Below are positions 32,487-44,229 of a DNA stretch of 64,000 bases, piece after piece. The stretch spans positions 1,058,597 to 1,122,596 of the forward strand of contig ML976979.1 of assembly GCA_010015675.1 (NCBI GenBank). Direction: 5' to 3'. Within the stretch, counting starts at the first letter, position 1. Each line of letters starts with the position of its first letter. A model generated the notes under the pieces. It did not search any database, was not told the origin of the DNA, and saw nothing but the letters and a program-made list of their open reading frames with translations. The translations under genes and the position numbers were made by a program. The DNA comes from Byssothecium circinans (lineage: Eukaryota; Ascomycota; Dothideomycetes; Pleosporales; Massarinaceae).

Positions 32487-33460
32487 CGCGAAATTGTATG
32501 GTGGGCTTGAGTATTGTAGGGTCAGTTTGGTATGGTGGATTGATGGTTTGTACTAGCTCAAGTCAATCGCTTGAAGAGTGAGTTGCGATGTTTGTTCTGG
32601 GAGCGCATTCGAAGCGTATATATACCGTAGAAAGATTATAAATCTTCAAGAAAGAGCATAATCTTTGCAGAGGCTTGTTGGCTATGACATAGGCCCTTCA
32701 TGCGTGGCGATGATGCCATTCAGTATTCCCGAGGTTAGTAATCTAGCTTCCGCCCAATGAGCTCCTGCGGGCTGACAAACGACAGCATCGCGTGATGCTG
32801 ATGCTGATGGAGCGGGAAATGGTATTACTGAAGGGTGTATGTACAAGGTATACATGCACTGGTGTGACTGTTGGTATGGAAGGAGCTGGGTGCAGAAATG
32901 TGTGGTGAGGGCTATCGCATTCAGTATTTGCGGGGCTAAGCTCGGATCTGACTCGGCGATGGATCGGCTTTTACTCATCCATGCCTACCACGTGCCTATA
33001 GTACATCAGACATCCGTCTACATTCCTTCTTTCACGACTCTTTGTGAGCCTTCGATCGGTGCATATGTCTCATAAAGTTCTTTTTAAGAATATTGGCTTC
33101 ACCGGAAGATCAATTTGTGGACATTCCGCCATTGGCCACACGGGGGTAATTGTTTAGACCCATTACAGTCGCAATATAATAGAAGCTTAAAGAGTGAAGG
33201 ACAGCGAAGTAATTATTCTTCTATCGAGAGCTAGTATTGGTTGTACTTGCTTTAGGTGTGCCTGGGAGCGCAAATGGTCTCTCGGTCAAAACGATGTCAT
33301 TATGTTGACACTATGCTTCACCCTTTCCTTTGCACCTCTTTAATTTGTCCATCCCCTATCCAACCATGCTCCATCTCTTCACACGCAAAGTCCCCTCATT
33401 TTCAAACACACTACTTCACCAAGCACCTAAACCACCATTCCATATACCTTCATCCGCAAC
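32487..33460. other. Intergenic region between divergent genes
   Basis: Holds the upstream regions of the AsaB-like gene (minus) and the broken SDR (plus). No coding sequence is supported. Confidence 0.5.
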
Positions 33461-34565
33461 ATGGGCTCCGGCAAGGCAAACAACGAGCAACTCACGGGCT
33501 CCAAGCTCTTCGATGTTTCCCACGTCACCGCCCTTGTCACGGGGGGGGGGGGGGGGGAACTGGTATTGGGCTGATGATCACATAAGCGCTCGTCGCAAAT
33601 GGGGCGAAGGTTTATATCACATCTCGCCGCGATGAAGTGCTGAAGAAGACGGATAAGCTGTACAGCTTCGGACCCGGGACGATCATCCCGCTTCAGAGCG
33701 ATGTGAGTGATAAGGACGATATCAAGCGTTTGTACGATGAGATGTGCGAAAAAGAACCGAATGGGATCCAACTGCTCGTCAACAACGCGGGTATTGCACG
33801 GGACGATGCGTAAGTTATAATTGTATATATACGGCTACTGGTATACTGACCACTTGAAAGAACGAAATATTCAACAGCAGGTCAGCCCGACATGGAAGAT
33901 GCCAAAGCCATCGCAGACCACTTCTGGAAATCTCCACCAGAGAGCTGGGCCGACACGTTCAAGACCAATGTCGCTGGCGTGTACTATATGTCGATCGTAT
34001 TCCTGCCTCTGCTCGCCAAAGGCCGCGAAGTGACTCCGGGTTATACATCGAGCGTCGTCAATGTAACTTCCATCAGCGGCTTCATGAAAGGGAACAGCGC
34101 TGGCCAATTTGCTTATGCTTCGAGCAAAGCTGCTGCCACACACTTGACACGCATGCTTGCGACGGTCTTTGCGGAGACCAAGGTCCGGGTGAATTGCATC
34201 GCTCCGGGCGTATTTCCATCCGAGGTATCAGCCTATTAATCCTTCTCTTTCATACGATGCTGAGTGTCTTAGATGACCACTGGTGAATCCGGCGACGACA
34301 ACAAGTCTGTCATCGACAAGGGCATGTCGAATCCTGCCGGTTGGTAATCTCCACTTCTATCAAGTACTCCGCTGACATTTGTAGGTCGTCCTGGAAATGA
34401 CTTCGACATGGCCGCGTCAATTCTGTTCCTCGCTGGCCCCGGCGGCGTGTTTTACAATGAGCAGATCTTGTTCCCTGATGGAGGTGCGTTTCGTCTCGCA
34501 CGCTTTTTGAGCTGCTCACTGACCGTGCGCAAGGCAATACTCTCGTCCAGCCGGCCGCAAAATGA
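33461..34565 (+). pseudogene. Short-chain dehydrogenase (RhlG-like) broken at the cofactor motif
   Basis: Five exons are readable: 33461-33809, 33861-34224, 34273-34339, 34385-34483 and 34534-34565. The protein has SHVTALVTG, VANGAKVYITSRRDEVLKK, LVNNAGIARDD, TKYSTAGQPDMEDAK, NVTSISGFM, YASSKAAATHL (YxxxK) and NCIAPGVFPSE. This matches the fungal SDR group named after rhamnolipid 3-oxoacyl-ACP reductase RhlG. Two lesions hit the same place. The glycine motif is a run of 17 Gs (33541-33557) that puts the downstream sequence out of frame, and an in-frame TAA follows (about 33583) where relatives carry Gln. The exon sum is 911 bases, two more than a multiple of three, so the G run explains the shift. 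A miscounted homopolymer is possible, but the TAA would remain. Confidence 0.8.
33541..33557. repeat. 17-G homopolymer inside the SDR glycine motif
   Basis: Seventeen consecutive Gs directly after GTCAC, where TGGGTGIG would be encoded. Nine, 15 or 18 Gs would keep the frame. Confidence 0.9.
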
Positions 34566-34646
34566 CTGTGGAGCTCCAAGATCCTCTCCCTTAATCGACA
34601 TAGATAGGAAAAATGTTAATTTGTACTACGTGTTCATATGTTGCGC

Positions 34647-35635
34647 TCACAAAGGCTGGTAGTAGCCATACAGCGATGATCTTTGCGCTCTGACAGCCGC
34701 CGCCGGCTTCTCAACTGGTGTCGTCGCTGGACTTTGGGCCCAAGGTGTGTTCGATATCGGCGGATTACTGGCGGCCTTGTCCTTCGTCTTCATCTGCGCC
34801 ATTACGTTACTGAACATCTTCGTCTTCTCTCCATGCCTTCTCTCTGGATCCCACGTTTGCTCTTCAATGTTCCATTCCCTCCGCTTCTGGCGCACCTGTA
34901 TTATCGAAAAAGCCGCCAGTACTGCCGATACGCATACAATGACAAAGAGCTCGTACCTCCCAGCCTTCTATCCAAGTATTAGCCACGATCTCTGACCACT
35001 TCTTGGAAGACCTACAGCGACGTCGCAAGCCGGAAAACCGAACAACCTCTCCGCATCCGGATAGAGAAAGGGAAGCGCAGTGCATACATAGTATTCTCTG
35101 GTGATCGCCCCATCCTTCAAGTCGTCCCACTGCTCGGGTATTGCGCCCTTTGCCTCTGAGACGCTGATATAGATCATAAAGCCTATGGAAAGAATGGCGT
35201 TTGCACTTGAGATAATACACATCATAATCCCCAATCTCTTTATCTACACACTAACGTATCAGTACGGCCATAACATCACACCCATCACCCACTCAACCTT
35301 AAAAAAGACATACGTACGCTTATCCGTGTAATCCTCCACCAATTCACCGCCGCCCAAGCAATCCCCACCCCTCCCGCAATCAAACCAAATGTCGCGGCCG
35401 CGCATATCGAGATCGAGGTTCCATCATCGATGAAGTCGGGGTTGAAGCTGACGAAGCGCCATTCTGCGAGGCTGGAGTTGGGATATTGGACAGCTAGATT
35501 GCGAAACGCTTGTCCGAGTTGGGTCTGAAGGAGAAATTCTGCAACAGCGAGGAGAATGAGAATAAGAGATGTGACGAAGATGGCGAATGGGAGGGACGCA
35601 CAGCGCCTAAAGTCGACTTGCACTTTCTTAAACAT
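34647..35635 (-). CDS. Four-helix integral membrane protein, unknown function
   Basis: A 288-aa protein from exons 35318-35635, 35016-35243 and 34647-34967, with introns of 74 and 48 bases (GTACGT and GTAGGT donors) and all junctions in phase 0. It starts MFKKVQVDFRRCASLPFAIF. Four hydrophobic segments are evident: LPFAIFVTSLILILLAVAEF, ISICAAATFGLIAGGVGIAW, MMCIISSANAILSIGFMIYI and ELFVIVCVSAVLAAFSIIQV. The last helix exists only after splicing. Helix 1-2 loop is long and carries NSS; the C-terminal tail (about 85 residues) is charged then Pro/Ala-rich and ends SSLYGYYQPL. The topology resembles MARVEL-like tetraspans often found in fungi, but I cannot assign the family. It is convergent with the broken SDR, 81 bp apart. 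Confidence 0.75.
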
Positions 35636-38273
35636 GGTCGTTAGGGAATGGGAAATTTGTGCTCAAGCCATTTTCGAGTAGGGGCAGAGAGCGGAGTACT
35701 TGTGCTATGCGCATGCGGGGCGTAAATCTCGTACGTGATATGAGGCCTTTCTCGTACGTGATATGAGGCCTTTTAGATCTATGCATTACCTGCGCCTCGT
35801 GAGCCGGTGTATCAGGCAACAACAGTCTCCATGAAAGTGCATCAGCATTTGAATCAGCGTCCGATGGCATCGAACTTCCTTCTACACAAGTTTTGCATCG
35901 TATAACTTCACCGGAAGAAGCTCCACATAATTATCTTTGTTAGGTACGACGAGCAGTCGCTGTTCCGAATTGGAAGTTGCGCGGCACGGATGATGTTTTG
36001 TGCTGACGGTATGGCCCCCATTTGGGTTCGCAGGCCTTGAAACGTTCACAGCCACGCCGGAAGGAACTTTCTATTTGTTTCGAGGCAGACACATCATCCC
36101 GGTCTATGTGTGCTGGTTGGTCTTACTCGAGATGCCTCTCTCTCTAAAGCTCTCTTTGGACGTTATAGAGAGAGAGGGGTCCTATAGGCACCATTCATAA
36201 CACTATCCGATAGATTAAGAAGTCCCCTAGCCGATTGCAACGCTGATATTTCGGATATCCTGCTCAAACATGTCATAGTCGCAGCCAAAGAGGATCCCTG
36301 GGGCGATAAGATTGATGATATAGGTGAGTGATATACCATTCCGACGCTTCCTCTACGCCTCATACTGTCGACTCGCTTCGGTATGGCTTCGCTTCGCTCG
36401 AAAACAGAACGTAGAAGCAGAGAAGTAAACAATCAAGTCAATCAAGCCACACCAAAGAAAAGCTTGATTAATTTGACTTGGTGATATTTTAAGGGTTTGA
36501 TTGATCTGGGCCAGATTAAGAGGTGAGGCCTTTGAGGCTTGACAGCGCTTGATTGCTGACTTCTCTAGAAGACAGGGTGTCGGACTACGAGGGCTCACAG
36601 CTTATCGGAACAGGAAATATGGAGAATCGATGTGTATCAGTGAGAGTAGGCCCAAGGCCTCGCTCTACTCAGTATAGCTGAAAGACAAGGCACTAAGCAA
36701 AGAGGCTAGTCCTGTTTGGGAAGTAGCCGCGAGAGCAAACGAGGCTATTCGAACCCCCAACAATATATAAGGCACCCCACCCTCGCTCGATCTATTCCAT
36801 CACCACCCATCTCCCACATACACATACACTGCGCATCTTCCCACCTACCTCTCCACGACACTGCACGCTCGTCCTCTTGTGCCCGTTCGTCTTCGCAACC
36901 TCATCCTCCCTTCGAGTCCGTCATCCTTGCGCATTTCACAAGGCCTCTAACTCAGTGCGCACGACGTCGTCGGTTTCCTAACCCACGCGTTGGCAATCTG
37001 TGCTGGGAGGGGCGGTTCTCAAATAGGTACGAGTAGTGTGGACACGCCGGGGCTGGAGAGCTTGCGCTGCTGCAACGCGACAAGAGTCAGGGCTCTCTCC
37101 ACAATCGACGTCATTAAAGCCCGGGTGGGTGGGTTACCTCTGTAGTCTTGCAGTGGGGCCACGGTCTCGTAGTGAGTTGCATTTATGATTAGTTTATGAT
37201 GACAAAAGACTTCATAGTGACCAAGATCCTCGCATGGGCATACGCATCTATTCCTACAGCACCGTCATCATGTCGCCTCACGATTAAGTACTCCGCTCGC
37301 AAGGAAACTGTTATTTTTCTCGGCTTCCTTGTGCATATCCACGGCTTTCAAGACGAGCGACCGTTTCGTCTCACACATAACCCTACGAATCTCATAGAGC
37401 TATGCCTTCTGCCTTCTACCAAAGGTTTATTCTCAGAAGACCTGTCTAAGATTCGACGAAATGGTACGGCTCGCGCAACAACTTTGCGTCTAACTCTCCA
37501 CAAGCCTTGCCCTGTAAATAAGCCTTGCGCGCTGGGAGCATGCCGACTGTAGATCGCATTTGCAAGTTCCTGTTTCTTACGTAACTATAGTGTGAGCTTG
37601 TAATATTATTCAGAATGGGCGACAGGCGCGACTATTCCGTGAGTAACGTCCTCAAAGAAACTTGCGTTGCTGCATGATGTGGTGTTTTGCATTACAGCAA
37701 AGGTTTGGTTCTGGTATCCTCTTGTGGAAACTATGGAAGGCGCCGCCGGGCTTCCAACACGTAGCTTAACCATTGTTCCAGTTGATATCACCTACCAACC
37801 CTCGTGCATCTTTTATAGTAGCGCAGCAGCTACTTTGTTCTAAGACCCATATGCTTATTATCTGCAGCTCAACCTCGATATCGACTCTGTAAGCGGGCTT
37901 GACCTCAAATCTAGAAAAGAGAGCCGTCCGCTTTGTGAAAGTATCGCGCGAGCGAGATTTCTTCTTTGTTTGCGACAACGAGGCGATTTGACAACATGCA
38001 ACAACAAGCCACTGCGTCCGAATTCTTCAACCACCCATACTATCAAGCTACGTCAACGTTCACCGTCCATGCCCCACCAAGCGCGCGCGATTCGAAGTCT
38101 CAGACGCTGGCTGTACCGAAGCAAAGTCGTTGAACACAAATCATAAGGGCCCCGAGGGCAAGAACAGAAAAATGAAGCCGAACAATTGGGGGAGACTGAA
38201 GGCGTATATATCACAGAAGTGGAGAAACATGTAGCAAGCGCCCCAAGCAATAAGTTCAATTTTCTCTCCGCAA
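35636..38273. other. Gene-poor interval with short direct repeats
   Basis: About 2.6 kb. A 23-bp direct repeat (CTCGTACGTGATATGAGGCC plus TTT) occurs in tandem at 35728-35773. A plus-strand fragment near 36190-36310 reads NADISDILLKHVIVAAKEDP then WGDKIDD, protein-like but not identified. Frames at 37196-37552 (plus) and 37766-37978 (minus) also have protein-like stretches but no family signal. No intact gene is supported. Confidence 0.45.
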
Positions 38274-39918
38274 CTACTTAATCAACACCTGATCCACTAT
38301 TTCATATCCATCCACATCTGCATAAGCCGTACGGGCAAGTTGGATAGCAACCTGACGCACAATAGCCCGGCATTGTCTGCAGTGTTTCCATGCGTCTCCA
38401 AGCAGATGCTTGGCGCGAAAAGGGCATATCTCACCCTCAGCCTCAGTAGGCGGGTGTGGGTCCGCTTTAAGATCCGAGTGGCCGTTACTGTCGAGCCCAT
38501 TCACCTCTTCGGTTGGTTTGAAAGACCACAGAGCGATGTTTTTGTTCTTGTTCTTGTTCTTCGCAAATGAGCCCCACCCCCATGAATAGCCCTTCTCGGC
38601 TACTGACTCAAGCTCTGGCGCAGGCTCAGGCACGGGTTCCGGCTCTTCTGCGATAAGAGCCTTGTTGATGGAGACCTCCTCAAAAGGAGCTTCTTTGACG
38701 GGAAAGTTTCCAATAGGAAAATCGCTGGCAGGATAATCTTCCGCAGGAGGAGGACAGACTTCGGCAGGATAGTCTTCTGTAGGACACTCCGGAGGAGCAC
38801 AGTCGTCGACAGGATAGCCTTCTGCAGCACACTCCAGAGGAGGACAGTCGCCGGCAGGATAGTCTTCCGCAGGACACTCTTCTGCAGGATACTCTTCTGC
38901 AGGATACTCTTCTGCAGGATACTCTTCTGCAGGATACTCTTCTGCAGGATACTCTTCTGCAGGACACTCCTCTGCAGCACACTCTAGAGGGGACAGTCGT
39001 CGGCAGGATCTTCTTCTGCAACACACTCCAGAGCAGAACAAGGACAATCTTCTTCAGGGATTGCTTCGACGGTAAAGGACTCTTCCACTACTGCTTCGTC
39101 AATGGGCGGATCGGACATGTCGGGCCTGCACTCTTCAGAAGTTCCTACAACGGGCACCCTCTCCGCGCTGAGCATGCGCTCGATCTTGTTGTTGTAAAGC
39201 CGCGCTACGCACTTTGCCAGCACTCTAGCCAGACCGACATCGTTAACACGGTCGAAAAATTTATCCCCTTCAAAGACCGTGCGATCTTCTTCAAACACAG
39301 CTTCGACCTTTTCGTCCAAGTAGGCATGGAACCAGGCGGTATCACCTAGGAGCTTCGAGAAGTCATCCTTAACAGCTTCAATGACGGCGAAAATATCCAT
39401 CTCTGTGCCGAAGCGTTGAATTTCGTTCTTCGCCAACTCCCGTAGCCCATGTAGTCTGCATTTCTTCGCCGCCGTATAGGCCAATACAGCTCTCTTGAAC
39501 TCAATATTTACCTCGTCAATCAAAGAGGCTCCCGTGTTGTAGAGCGTTTGGTAAGCACCAGTGAACAGGTAGTGGACAAGTACATGACCGGTGTTCTCGT
39601 CAACATCGGCTAGAGATATCTCTCCGCTCCATGCGGAGGCCATCCAATCTAGATTTTGCAGGAGATCTCGGGGGACGTAGGACACGCTCTTTTCTGGGCC
39701 GATACGAAGTGCGACAGGGGAACTTGTGTAAGGACTGCAGATCACAGTTAGTTATGAAAGCATAAGCCAAAGAGAGATAGGAGTGGGGTTTCTAACGAGG
39801 TCTTAGGTCGCTGCGATATGAGCTGAGCGCATGAAGTTGATTGCGCAGTCGACTCGTCGGATGGAGGCTCCGGTTCTGGAACTGACAGCTGCTTTGCGCC
39901 CTTCTTCTTTTTAGCCAT
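38274..39918 (-). CDS. BTB/POZ-domain protein with PAEEY repeat; frameshift in the repeat region
   Basis: Exon 1 is 39797-39918 (MAKKKKGAKQLSVPEPEPPS), the intron 39735-39796 (GTTAGA...TGCAG). Exon 2 begins at 39734 with PYTSSPVALRIGPEKSVSYV. Residues about 45-150 form a BTB/POZ-like domain: PRDLLQNLDWMASAWSGEIS, DVDENTGHVLVHYLFTGAYQ, RAVLAYTAAKKCRLHGLREL. Such domains mediate dimerisation and often Cullin-3 ligase binding. The literal frame stops at 38984, giving 290 aa. From about 38990 another frame continues with tandem PAEEY/PAEEC repeats and a C-terminal block ICPFRAKHLLGDAWKHCRQC to stop 38274. A one-base gap relative to sister repeat units (CTAGAGGGGAC versus CCAGAGGAGGAC) explains the shift. 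It may be a true truncation or a sequence error. Confidence 0.75.
38873..38985. repeat. 15-bp coding minisatellite in the BTB gene
   Basis: Unit GGATACTCTTCTGCA repeats about five times perfectly, with variant copies on both sides. On the coding strand it gives P-A-E-E-Y. Degenerate relatives of the same unit extend over 38730-39050. Confidence 0.95.
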
Positions 39919-40795
39919 TTTGAATGTCGATGAAGTGAATTGCTGAAGCTTAGGAAAAGAAATGCAACTGAAGCAGTTTACATATAAATGCTGACACACT
40001 TCGGTCTACATGTTGAGTGAGCTGCGCCGCATACCAGGCAGAAGTATGCCTGAGCGCCGATCCCGGCCAGTCGTTGAGCTTACCGCGTCGATGGGAACCA
40101 CTTAGCGCCCACCACGTCGACCAAGCCGGCTCGTGAGAAACAGCTCCAAAGTCCAGCCTGTTGAGCGGCGGTTTCTTGATAGGGCTCGCTGTCGCGATGG
40201 CGCCTTCGCATAGCGTCTAAGCTACTAGTCAGGGTAAGAACTGACGTTGTTGCATCACCAGTTATATTGAAAGGCGCGTTATGGTGGGGTAGCCGACTAG
40301 GGCGCCGGCTGAGTGGTCGAACCGGTAAACCTTGTCCATCGCCCCGTCCCCTTCAAGACGTGACCGCTACGAAGCACTCTGGAGTTAGAATCCAGTCGCG
40401 TCCGTTTCCCAACGTTGCACCGGGAAGAGGAGAGGGCGAGACGGGGGCCGGCGGGCGCAGACGCTTTTGTGTGTTGTTGTTGCCTCGTACTAGGTTCCTA
40501 TGCAGCCATAAATAGCAGTAATTGCATCAATCGTTCTCTAGTTTCGTGGGTGGGGAGCTCCGCTCGTACAGGGCGAGTAATCATACTCCACGAACATGGG
40601 GAGAAGTGTCAGTGGAAGCTCGATAGAAAGGAGGAAATGTAGGTGGCTTGATCCACTTACCATATGGCCCGCTTCAAGTCGTTTTGGCTCTCGAAGCAGT
40701 TCATTCAGTGGGTCTTCAGCGTAGCCCAGGACGTTGTCTGGATTTTAACGTTTGTCTGGAACTACCACGGGAGTACAGAATGCTATTAATCGCAA
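39919..40795. other. Gene-free interval
   Basis: About 0.9 kb upstream of the BTB gene. A stretch near 40300-40410 has tRNA-like words but no consistent cloverleaf (see rejected items). No gene is supported. Confidence 0.45.
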
Positions 40796-41440
40796 CTAAT
40801 CGTAGTCTGAATCGTTCTTCCAATAGGGATCGCGTCTTCTCCTGTCATGTTCCTCCCACCACTCCTTCCGCTCCCTCTCCCGCTCCTCAAAAAGGAACCG
40901 CCCATTGTCATAAGCCAGACAGTCTTCTTCATTGTCAAATTCAAAGCGATCATCCTGCGAGATCCAATTCTCCGTCGGCAGTTTTGCATGTGTAATCTTG
41001 ACAGTCCATCCGTGGTCGTGCATCCTCTCCGTCAAAACATTGCTTGGATCCTCTCGGGGGTACACTTCGAAATTGATAACAACCTCCTTGAGGGTAGGGG
41101 TATTCTTTGATGTGGGTGTTGAGTAGACCTAAACCCTCGGCTACGACTGACAAATCGCTAAGTGTGCAGCCCTCGCTATCCGGTGAAACCAACAGTTCAA
41201 GAGTCCTTATACTGGTACAGGTATCTCGGACCAGTTCTAAATTTTCAATATCCGCTTGGTAAAGTGTAGGTCGTGTGCCTTGCTTGAGATCTGATTTGGT
41301 GAAGGAACGGGGCGATGTAGGCGCTCCATGTGAGAGGCGGCGTGGAGATGAACACCCCTTCCCGAAACCGCGTTGGGACTTGGAACACCTTTCAATGCCA
41401 TTTCTCAGTTGGGCGCGACGATCTTGACAAGACTCTTTAA
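40796..41440 (-). pseudogene. Decayed ORF of unknown family, one-base frameshift
   Basis: Upstream part reads IENLELVRDTCTSIRTLELL, EGCTLSDLSVVAEGLGLLNT and HIKEYP. At a CCCCTACCC tract (about 41095-41105) the frame shifts and continues TLKEVVINFEVYPREDPSNV, MHDHGWTVKITHAKLPTENW, FDNEEDCLAYDNGRFLFEER and a charged C-terminus ending YWKNDSDYD at 40796. The two parts make one plausible protein with leucine-rich character, as in fungal F-box-associated proteins, but no F-box is visible. I cannot name the family. The upstream end is undefined. Confidence 0.5.
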
Positions 41441-42096
41441 CGCACGCAAATGAACAGGACCTACCATGGTACTCAGCCAAAATACGAAGCCCTACTTACT
41501 TGTCTGAAGTATGTGCCCTGCCGTATTGGAATCGATGCCAGGGTTGGAGGATGCACGTGTTGTATGCGTCGATATTTTCGGCTAGGATCGCCTTAGCATG
41601 ACGAGGTCTTCCTTCCACTTAGCTCTGCTATTATTGGTGGGAGTTTTCGGGTAAATCGCACGAGGTGCGTTAGCAAGCTCAATTCTCTCTCTCGCAGAGC
41701 GGGGGTAAACAGGCTTTGTGTTACTTACTTCTAGGCAACTACATTCTGAAGGGCCAAAAGGAATATAAAAGACTTCAGTCATCGACTTAGAGATCAGTAT
41801 TGCAGCATCCATCATGTGTCACTTTCTTGAATCCTCCTTCTATTATGAATATTGCAGGGCAAATCCGAAGCACATCAATAAAACTACCCAATGGGACGAA
41901 TGTGAGGATGCCAAGAAAAATGGTCATCGCTGCCCTAATCAAAACTCCCGCGAAAGACATGAGCGGAAATCCTATCAGTTTTGGATCGTCTAAACAGCCT
42001 GGAGAGTGCCCTCAGTGCCCACCTCCTATCCAGGTATGCCTGAAACCAAAGCGGAAAGAATGCCACTAAATCGATTCTAGACACAGGGGTCATAAG

Positions 42097-42990
42097 TCAT
42101 CGTCTTCGCACCCTCAGCCAGATTACTGCGGGTACTAGACAAAATACCACGACGGCTTTCGAAAGGGTCGCGTAGGGAAACACCGCGACGGCGGATTGAT
42201 TCTTGGTCTTGGCAGCTTCAACTAAGAGAGTTAGCAGTAGAAATCCAGCTGTTAATATTACTTCACCTTCGGCCTTGATATCGCGTAATACACTCTCCAT
42301 CTCCGTGTAACGCCTTCCCCAGCACTTTGCGATAATAGAGTGACAGATGTCTAAGCCGTCTAGTTGAGGGAATTCGTCAAGGGAATAGGCGTCCTCGACC
42401 TCATTAACCGACAAACTAGAATACGGCTTGGATCCTGTAACGATCTCGTAGAAAGTAGAGCCAAGAGCGAATATCTCGCTTTGGACACAGACGCCCTGGA
42501 TATCGGGGTGTGAATGGCTTGACTCATAGCAGGTCAAGTACGGCTCTCCATCAATTGACGAACCTGCGAAATCGGCGACCTTCGCGTTGAGATTTTGGTC
42601 GAGAAAGATGTTATTGCAGGAGATGTCCCCGTGAAGAACACCTTTAGAGTGGAGAAAACATATAGTCGAGGTAACTTGTTGAATCCAGCGAAGCTTTGTG
42701 GTAGGCGAAACGGGCTCAGTGTGATTCATGCGATACTGTCGGATTGAACCATGGTGGGCAAACTCTAAAAGAATTCCGTTCTCTACGGGGCCGTAGTATC
42801 TTAGAATACCATGGTAGCTCCCAAGGCGTTCGTATACTTTCCTCTCTCGTTCGATGAAGTGAGCTTTGTTGGGAAGAGTCCATTTCACGGCAGCATCCAA
42901 ACGACCAGCGAATCCACTTGTCCCAGCACCAAGTAGATCTTTAATGCTCAGGCGACATGGATACCACATCAGCCGGTCCGAATGCTGCAT
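42097..42990 (-). CDS. Protein kinase-like protein (HGD type) with C-terminal membrane helices
   Basis: A 297-aa protein starting at ATG 42990 (MQHSDRLMWYPCRLS). The glycine loop is LGAGTSGFAGRL, the ATP Lys is Lys36 in AAVKWTLP, the hinge is ILLEFAHHGSI and the catalytic loop HGDISCNNIFL (Asp122, Asn127). The metal motif is DFAG (Asp140). SEIFALGSTFYEIVTGSKPY is the helix F region. The last 60 residues hold two hydrophobic segments, VILTAGFLLLTLLVEAA and KAVVVFCLVPAVIWLRV, ending in Arg. This suggests membrane anchoring, unusual for the family. Core catalytic residues remain. It shares the HGD pattern with the gene at 15956 and the dead copy at 44230, so all may belong to one expanded fungal group. 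Function unknown. Confidence 0.75.
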   Translation of the reverse strand: MQHSDRLMWYPCRLSIKDLLGAGTSGFAGRLDAAVKWTLPNKAHFIERERKVYERLGSYHGILRYYGPVENGILLEFAHHGSIRQYRMNHTEPVSPTTKLRWIQQVTSTICFLHSKGVLHGDISCNNIFLDQNLNAKVADFAGSSIDGEPYLTCYESSHSHPDIQGVCVQSEIFALGSTFYEIVTGSKPYSSLSVNEVEDAYSLDEFPQLDGLDICHSIIAKCWGRRYTEMESVLRDIKAEGEVILTAGFLLLTLLVEAAKTKNQSAVAVFPYATLSKAVVVFCLVPAVIWLRVRRR

Positions 42991-44229
42991 GCAGTATTTG
43001 TTAGTATTCCATCATGGGAGATGCGGGCACCTTACACTCATCTCAGCTCAAGAAGGCTGGTATCTTGGGAAGGTCGAAATGGAGTTTCAGGATATTCGAA
43101 AGCTACTCATCAGACAGTGTCTAAGGTTAAGATAGGGGTGTGTCAGAAGCCAAGCCAAGCCAAAGTGAACCGCACTAAGCCCAAAATAGCCTTGCCAAGC
43201 TAGCTGGACTCGCGAGCATGTCGGTGCCCGCACTTTTATATCTAACGTTCCTGCAATCAAACGACGCTGACTGCTCAACTCCTTCGTGTCGATTTGGTAC
43301 CCGATGAGCTTCCCGGCCAGTCCATCACCGTCCGACAACGTTTGCGCCTCCCCGCCGAACGGCATCACCTCCCGCGCATCGAGTCCCAGCAGAGCCAGCT
43401 TTTCTACCCCCTCCACTTCGCGTATCCACACTACCTTTACCGATCCTACCGGCCGCAAACAGCCTACAGTCCATACGCTCATTGCCACACTATTTTTGCC
43501 CGTAACACAGGGCGTCGATTGTCCTTCGCGATGCAGAGCGGAAGGTCTTGACTAGCGTGGCGGACCCAGCTAGTGGCATACCGGAAGCCGTTTCGGCGTC
43601 TGTGGGCAGCGGAAGGGCTAAAATGTTGTATAGACTACAGGGGTGAGCGCTTCAATGTCGGGCAGAGGGTATGTTGGCGGGCTTCGGCACGGTGTTGCGA
43701 TATTGTGGGCTCTTAGGAGCCGCTATGGCATTCTCCATTGCTGGCAGCTCCATTGCGGTCCACGTCTCGCCCGCCATACCAATCTGCAGGCTTAACTTAC
43801 TTGCGTGCCCTGAGAAGTCTACGACATCACATGTGCCGGTGTTGTCGTTCGGTGCTTGATCTCAGAGCGCAGCGCATCGTCGTTTTTTGTTACGATATTG
43901 GCGGCGGGTATCAAATAATATACTGTCAGCGATCCTTAACCAAACGCTCCGCAAGTAAGCCACACAGACCGTGCACCTTGTCTTTGGAGTCAAAAGATGT
44001 CGCCAAAGACTCTCATTGTGCAAAGGACGTGGCATCGACATTAGCACATGCAATTTTGCGTATAACAGGAGACTTCTTGCATATCCACCTCTCCAACATC
44101 CAACTCGGTAAACAGCTTCTTTCATGCAATAATCTCGTGGATAGCACTGCCGAATCAGGTCTGATCTCCACGCCTCTTACGATTTTAAATGCAGTGCTGT
44201 CGCACCCTTCATACTCCCCTGGCAATTGA

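Noticed and set aside
38600..39024. Overlapping minus-strand ORFs with SILQK or CRRVS repeats
   Set aside because: They are shadow frames of the 15-bp minisatellite; the acidic PAEEY frame fits the BTB gene.
40300..40410. tRNA-like words (GGCTGAGTGGTCGAAC and GAGTTAGAATCCAG)
   Set aside because: No pairing acceptor stem or anticodon arm could be built; at best a very degraded relic.
43286..43555. Plus-strand ORFs of 85-89 aa in two frames
   Set aside because: Both frames look equally plausible, neither shows a family signal, start context or splice partner.
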